A stretch of 64,000 nucleotides of DNA. It comes from Actinotalea soli (GTDB taxonomy: Bacteria > Actinomycetota > Actinomycetes > Actinomycetales > Cellulomonadaceae). The stretch covers positions 310,001 to 374,000 of the forward strand of contig NZ_JAGEMK010000003.1 of NCBI RefSeq assembly GCF_017565425.1. Direction: 5' to 3'. Shown piece after piece: positions 63,102-64,000 of this stretch. The number at the start of each line of letters is the position of its first letter. The stretch's first letter is position 1. The notes under the pieces are model-generated. The model saw only the letters and a list, made by a program, of their open reading frames with translations, searched no databases and was not told the origin of the DNA. The position numbers and the translations under genes were made by a program.

Positions 63102-63509
63102 TCAGGTGGCCTCGTCGTCGAAGGGGGCGCCTGCGTCGCTCGGGACCTCCTCCTGGGGGTGGCCCGCCGTCACGGCCGCGCCGGCACCGACGGCCGCGGC
63201 GGCGCCGGCCGACCTCGAGCCGTGCCCCCAGGGCCGGGGCTGGGCGGGGGGCGCGGGGTCGTCGAGGAGCGCCTCGCGGACGATCCGGCGCGGGTCGTAG
63301 CGCCGCGGGTCGAGGGAGGCCCAGTCGACGTCCTCGGCCTCCTCGCCCAGCTCGGCGGCGACGCGCTCCTTGGCCGTGCCGACGAAGCCGCGCGCCGACC
63401 GGACCCAGGTCCCGAGCTGCTCGGCGTAGCGCGGCAGCCGCTCCGGGCCCACCACCAGGAGACCGACGACGAGGAGGACGACGAGCTCCGCCCCGTTGAT
63501 CCCGAACAC
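63102..63509 (-). CDS. tatB: Sec-independent protein translocase subunit TatB
   Basis: A 135-residue protein with one N-terminal TM helix and the TatA/B signature GINGAELVVLLVVGLLVVGP followed by ERLPRYAEQL, then an amphipathic helix and a long hydrophilic tail. The Glu at position 8 and the GPERLP turn favour TatB over TatA. With TatC elsewhere it receives twin-arginine substrates; the Rieske protein at 10075 could be one. GTG 63509 follows a -10 box. It lies next to htrA as in mycobacteria. Confidence 0.9.
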   Translation of the reverse strand: MFGINGAELVVLLVVGLLVVGPERLPRYAEQLGTWVRSARGFVGTAKERVAAELGEEAEDVDWASLDPRRYDPRRIVREALLDDPAPPAQPRPWGHGSRSAGAAAAVGAGAAVTAGHPQEEVPSDAGAPFDDEAT

Positions 63510-63515
63510 CGCGTC

Positions 63516-63521
63516 AGCCTA
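63516..63521 (-). promoter_or_regulatory. -10 box TAGGCT of tatB
   Basis: TAGGCT on the minus strand ends six bases before GTG 63509, in the 26-base gap after the htrA stop. Confidence 0.58.
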
Positions 63522-63535
63522 ACCCCGTCACGCCG

Positions 63536-64000
63536 TCACCCTCCGGACAGCTCGGAGAGCACCACGCGGACCTCGCGCGCCTCGTCCTCCGAGCGCAGGG
63601 TCAGGACGACGGCGTCGCCCGGGGCCTTGGCGCGGATCGCCACGATCAGCTCGTCGGCCTCGGTGACGGGTCGTCCGTCGATCGCGAGGATCACGTCCCC
63701 CGGCTGGATCCCCGCGCGGTCGGCGGGGCCGTCGGGGGTCACCGGCTCCTGACCCTGCTGGGCCTCGGTCGAGACCTGGACCCCCTCCCCCGTGTACCGC
63801 GAGTCGAGGAGCACGCCGATCACGGGGTACGTCGCCGTCCCGGTCTCGATGAGCTCCTCGGCGGTCCGGCGTGCCTGGTTGGAGGGGATCGCGAAGCCGA
63901 GGCCGATGCTGCCCCCGGTGGCGCTCAGGCCGGGGGGCTGGGCGATCGCCGAGTTGATGCCGATGACCTCCCCGGTCGCGTCGACCAGCGGGCCTCCCGA
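63536..64000 (-). CDS. HtrA-type trypsin-like serine protease with PDZ domain, N-terminal part outside window
   Basis: The visible 154 residues begin at SGGPLVDATGEVIGIN, the end of the GNSGGPL box, so the first residue seen is probably the catalytic serine. SIGLGFAIPS follows, then a PDZ domain with AGIQPGDVILAIDGRP and IRAKAPGDAVVLTL. The His and Asp of the triad and the expected N-terminal membrane anchor are beyond the window edge. It degrades misfolded envelope proteins. The pairing with tatB mirrors the mycobacterial htrA-tatB locus. Confidence 0.9.
   Translation of the reverse strand, partial: SGGPLVDATGEVIGINSAIAQPPGLSATGGSIGLGFAIPSNQARRTAEELIETGTATYPVIGVLLDSRYTGEGVQVSTEAQQGQEPVTPDGPADRAGIQPGDVILAIDGRPVTEADELIVAIRAKAPGDAVVLTLRSEDEAREVRVVLSELSGG

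Overview
The window is chromosomal DNA of a very GC-rich, high-coding-density actinobacterium, probably of the order Micrococcales. The support is the codon bias, frequent GTG starts, ATGA/GTGA stop-start overlaps, TANNNT -10 boxes directly in front of start codons, and actinobacterial families such as an AccE-like epsilon subunit, a DivIVA-like protein, DUF5997, an Rv1264-like adenylate cyclase and an RxHVDL-type cysteine leader peptide. I see no rRNA, tRNA, CRISPR array, insertion sequence or prophage, and no gene-free stretch longer than about 220 bases. Both ends cut a gene: a TetR regulator on the left and an HtrA-type protease on the right.

Left part (1-28 kb) is a mixed accessory/housekeeping region. 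It holds a TetR/MFS efflux pair; a soluble chemoreceptor-tip plus Cache-like protein; a YkgJ-like cysteine cluster fused to pentapeptide repeats; an acyltransferase and a PP2C phosphatase. A CstA transporter, a cory-CC-star protein and an ArsA-like ATPase form an overlapping operon. A luxS-mtn-Rieske operon handles S-adenosylhomocysteine recycling. Then come an LLM-hemerythrin fusion, a GAF/PAS/SpoIIE phosphatase, a lipoprotein PBP, malQ, an S4 protein, an amidohydrolase, pgi, a DUF72 protein, an aminotransferase, a Bcr/CflA exporter and an SRAP DNA-protein crosslink protein.

Middle part (28-47 kb) is acyl-CoA carboxylase and nucleoside metabolism. Adenylate cyclase and birA diverge from accD-accE. 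A DivIVA-like gene, a DUF885 peptidase and a leader-peptide-controlled DAACS symporter follow, then maf, the biotinylated AccA-type alpha subunit, a Nudix hydrolase, a quinone reductase diverging from punA-phosphohexo/pentomutase, DUF5997, an HTH-less LysR-like sensor, deoC and add.

Right part (47-64 kb) is a nucleoside import and catabolism operon reading leftward (bmpA, ATPase, two permeases, cdd, deoA, an uncharacterised cysteine-peptidase-like gene). It is followed by an M20 amidohydrolase, mannose-1-phosphate guanylyltransferase, sdhCDAB, a 2'-5' RNA ligase-like protein, trpS, tatB and htrA. From memory, much of 28-63 kb matches the gene order of the M. tuberculosis birA-accD5-accE5-maf-accA3 ... 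lpdA ... punA-pmmB ... add-deoA-cdd-sdhCDAB ... trpS region, with the nucleoside ABC importer and the cysteine-leader/symporter unit as apparent insertions.

The points most worth a second look are the cysteine leader peptide in front of a DAACS symporter, the CstA/cory-CC-star/ArsA-like operon, several unusual domain fusions, and the more than twenty promoters that predict leaderless or near-leaderless mRNAs.
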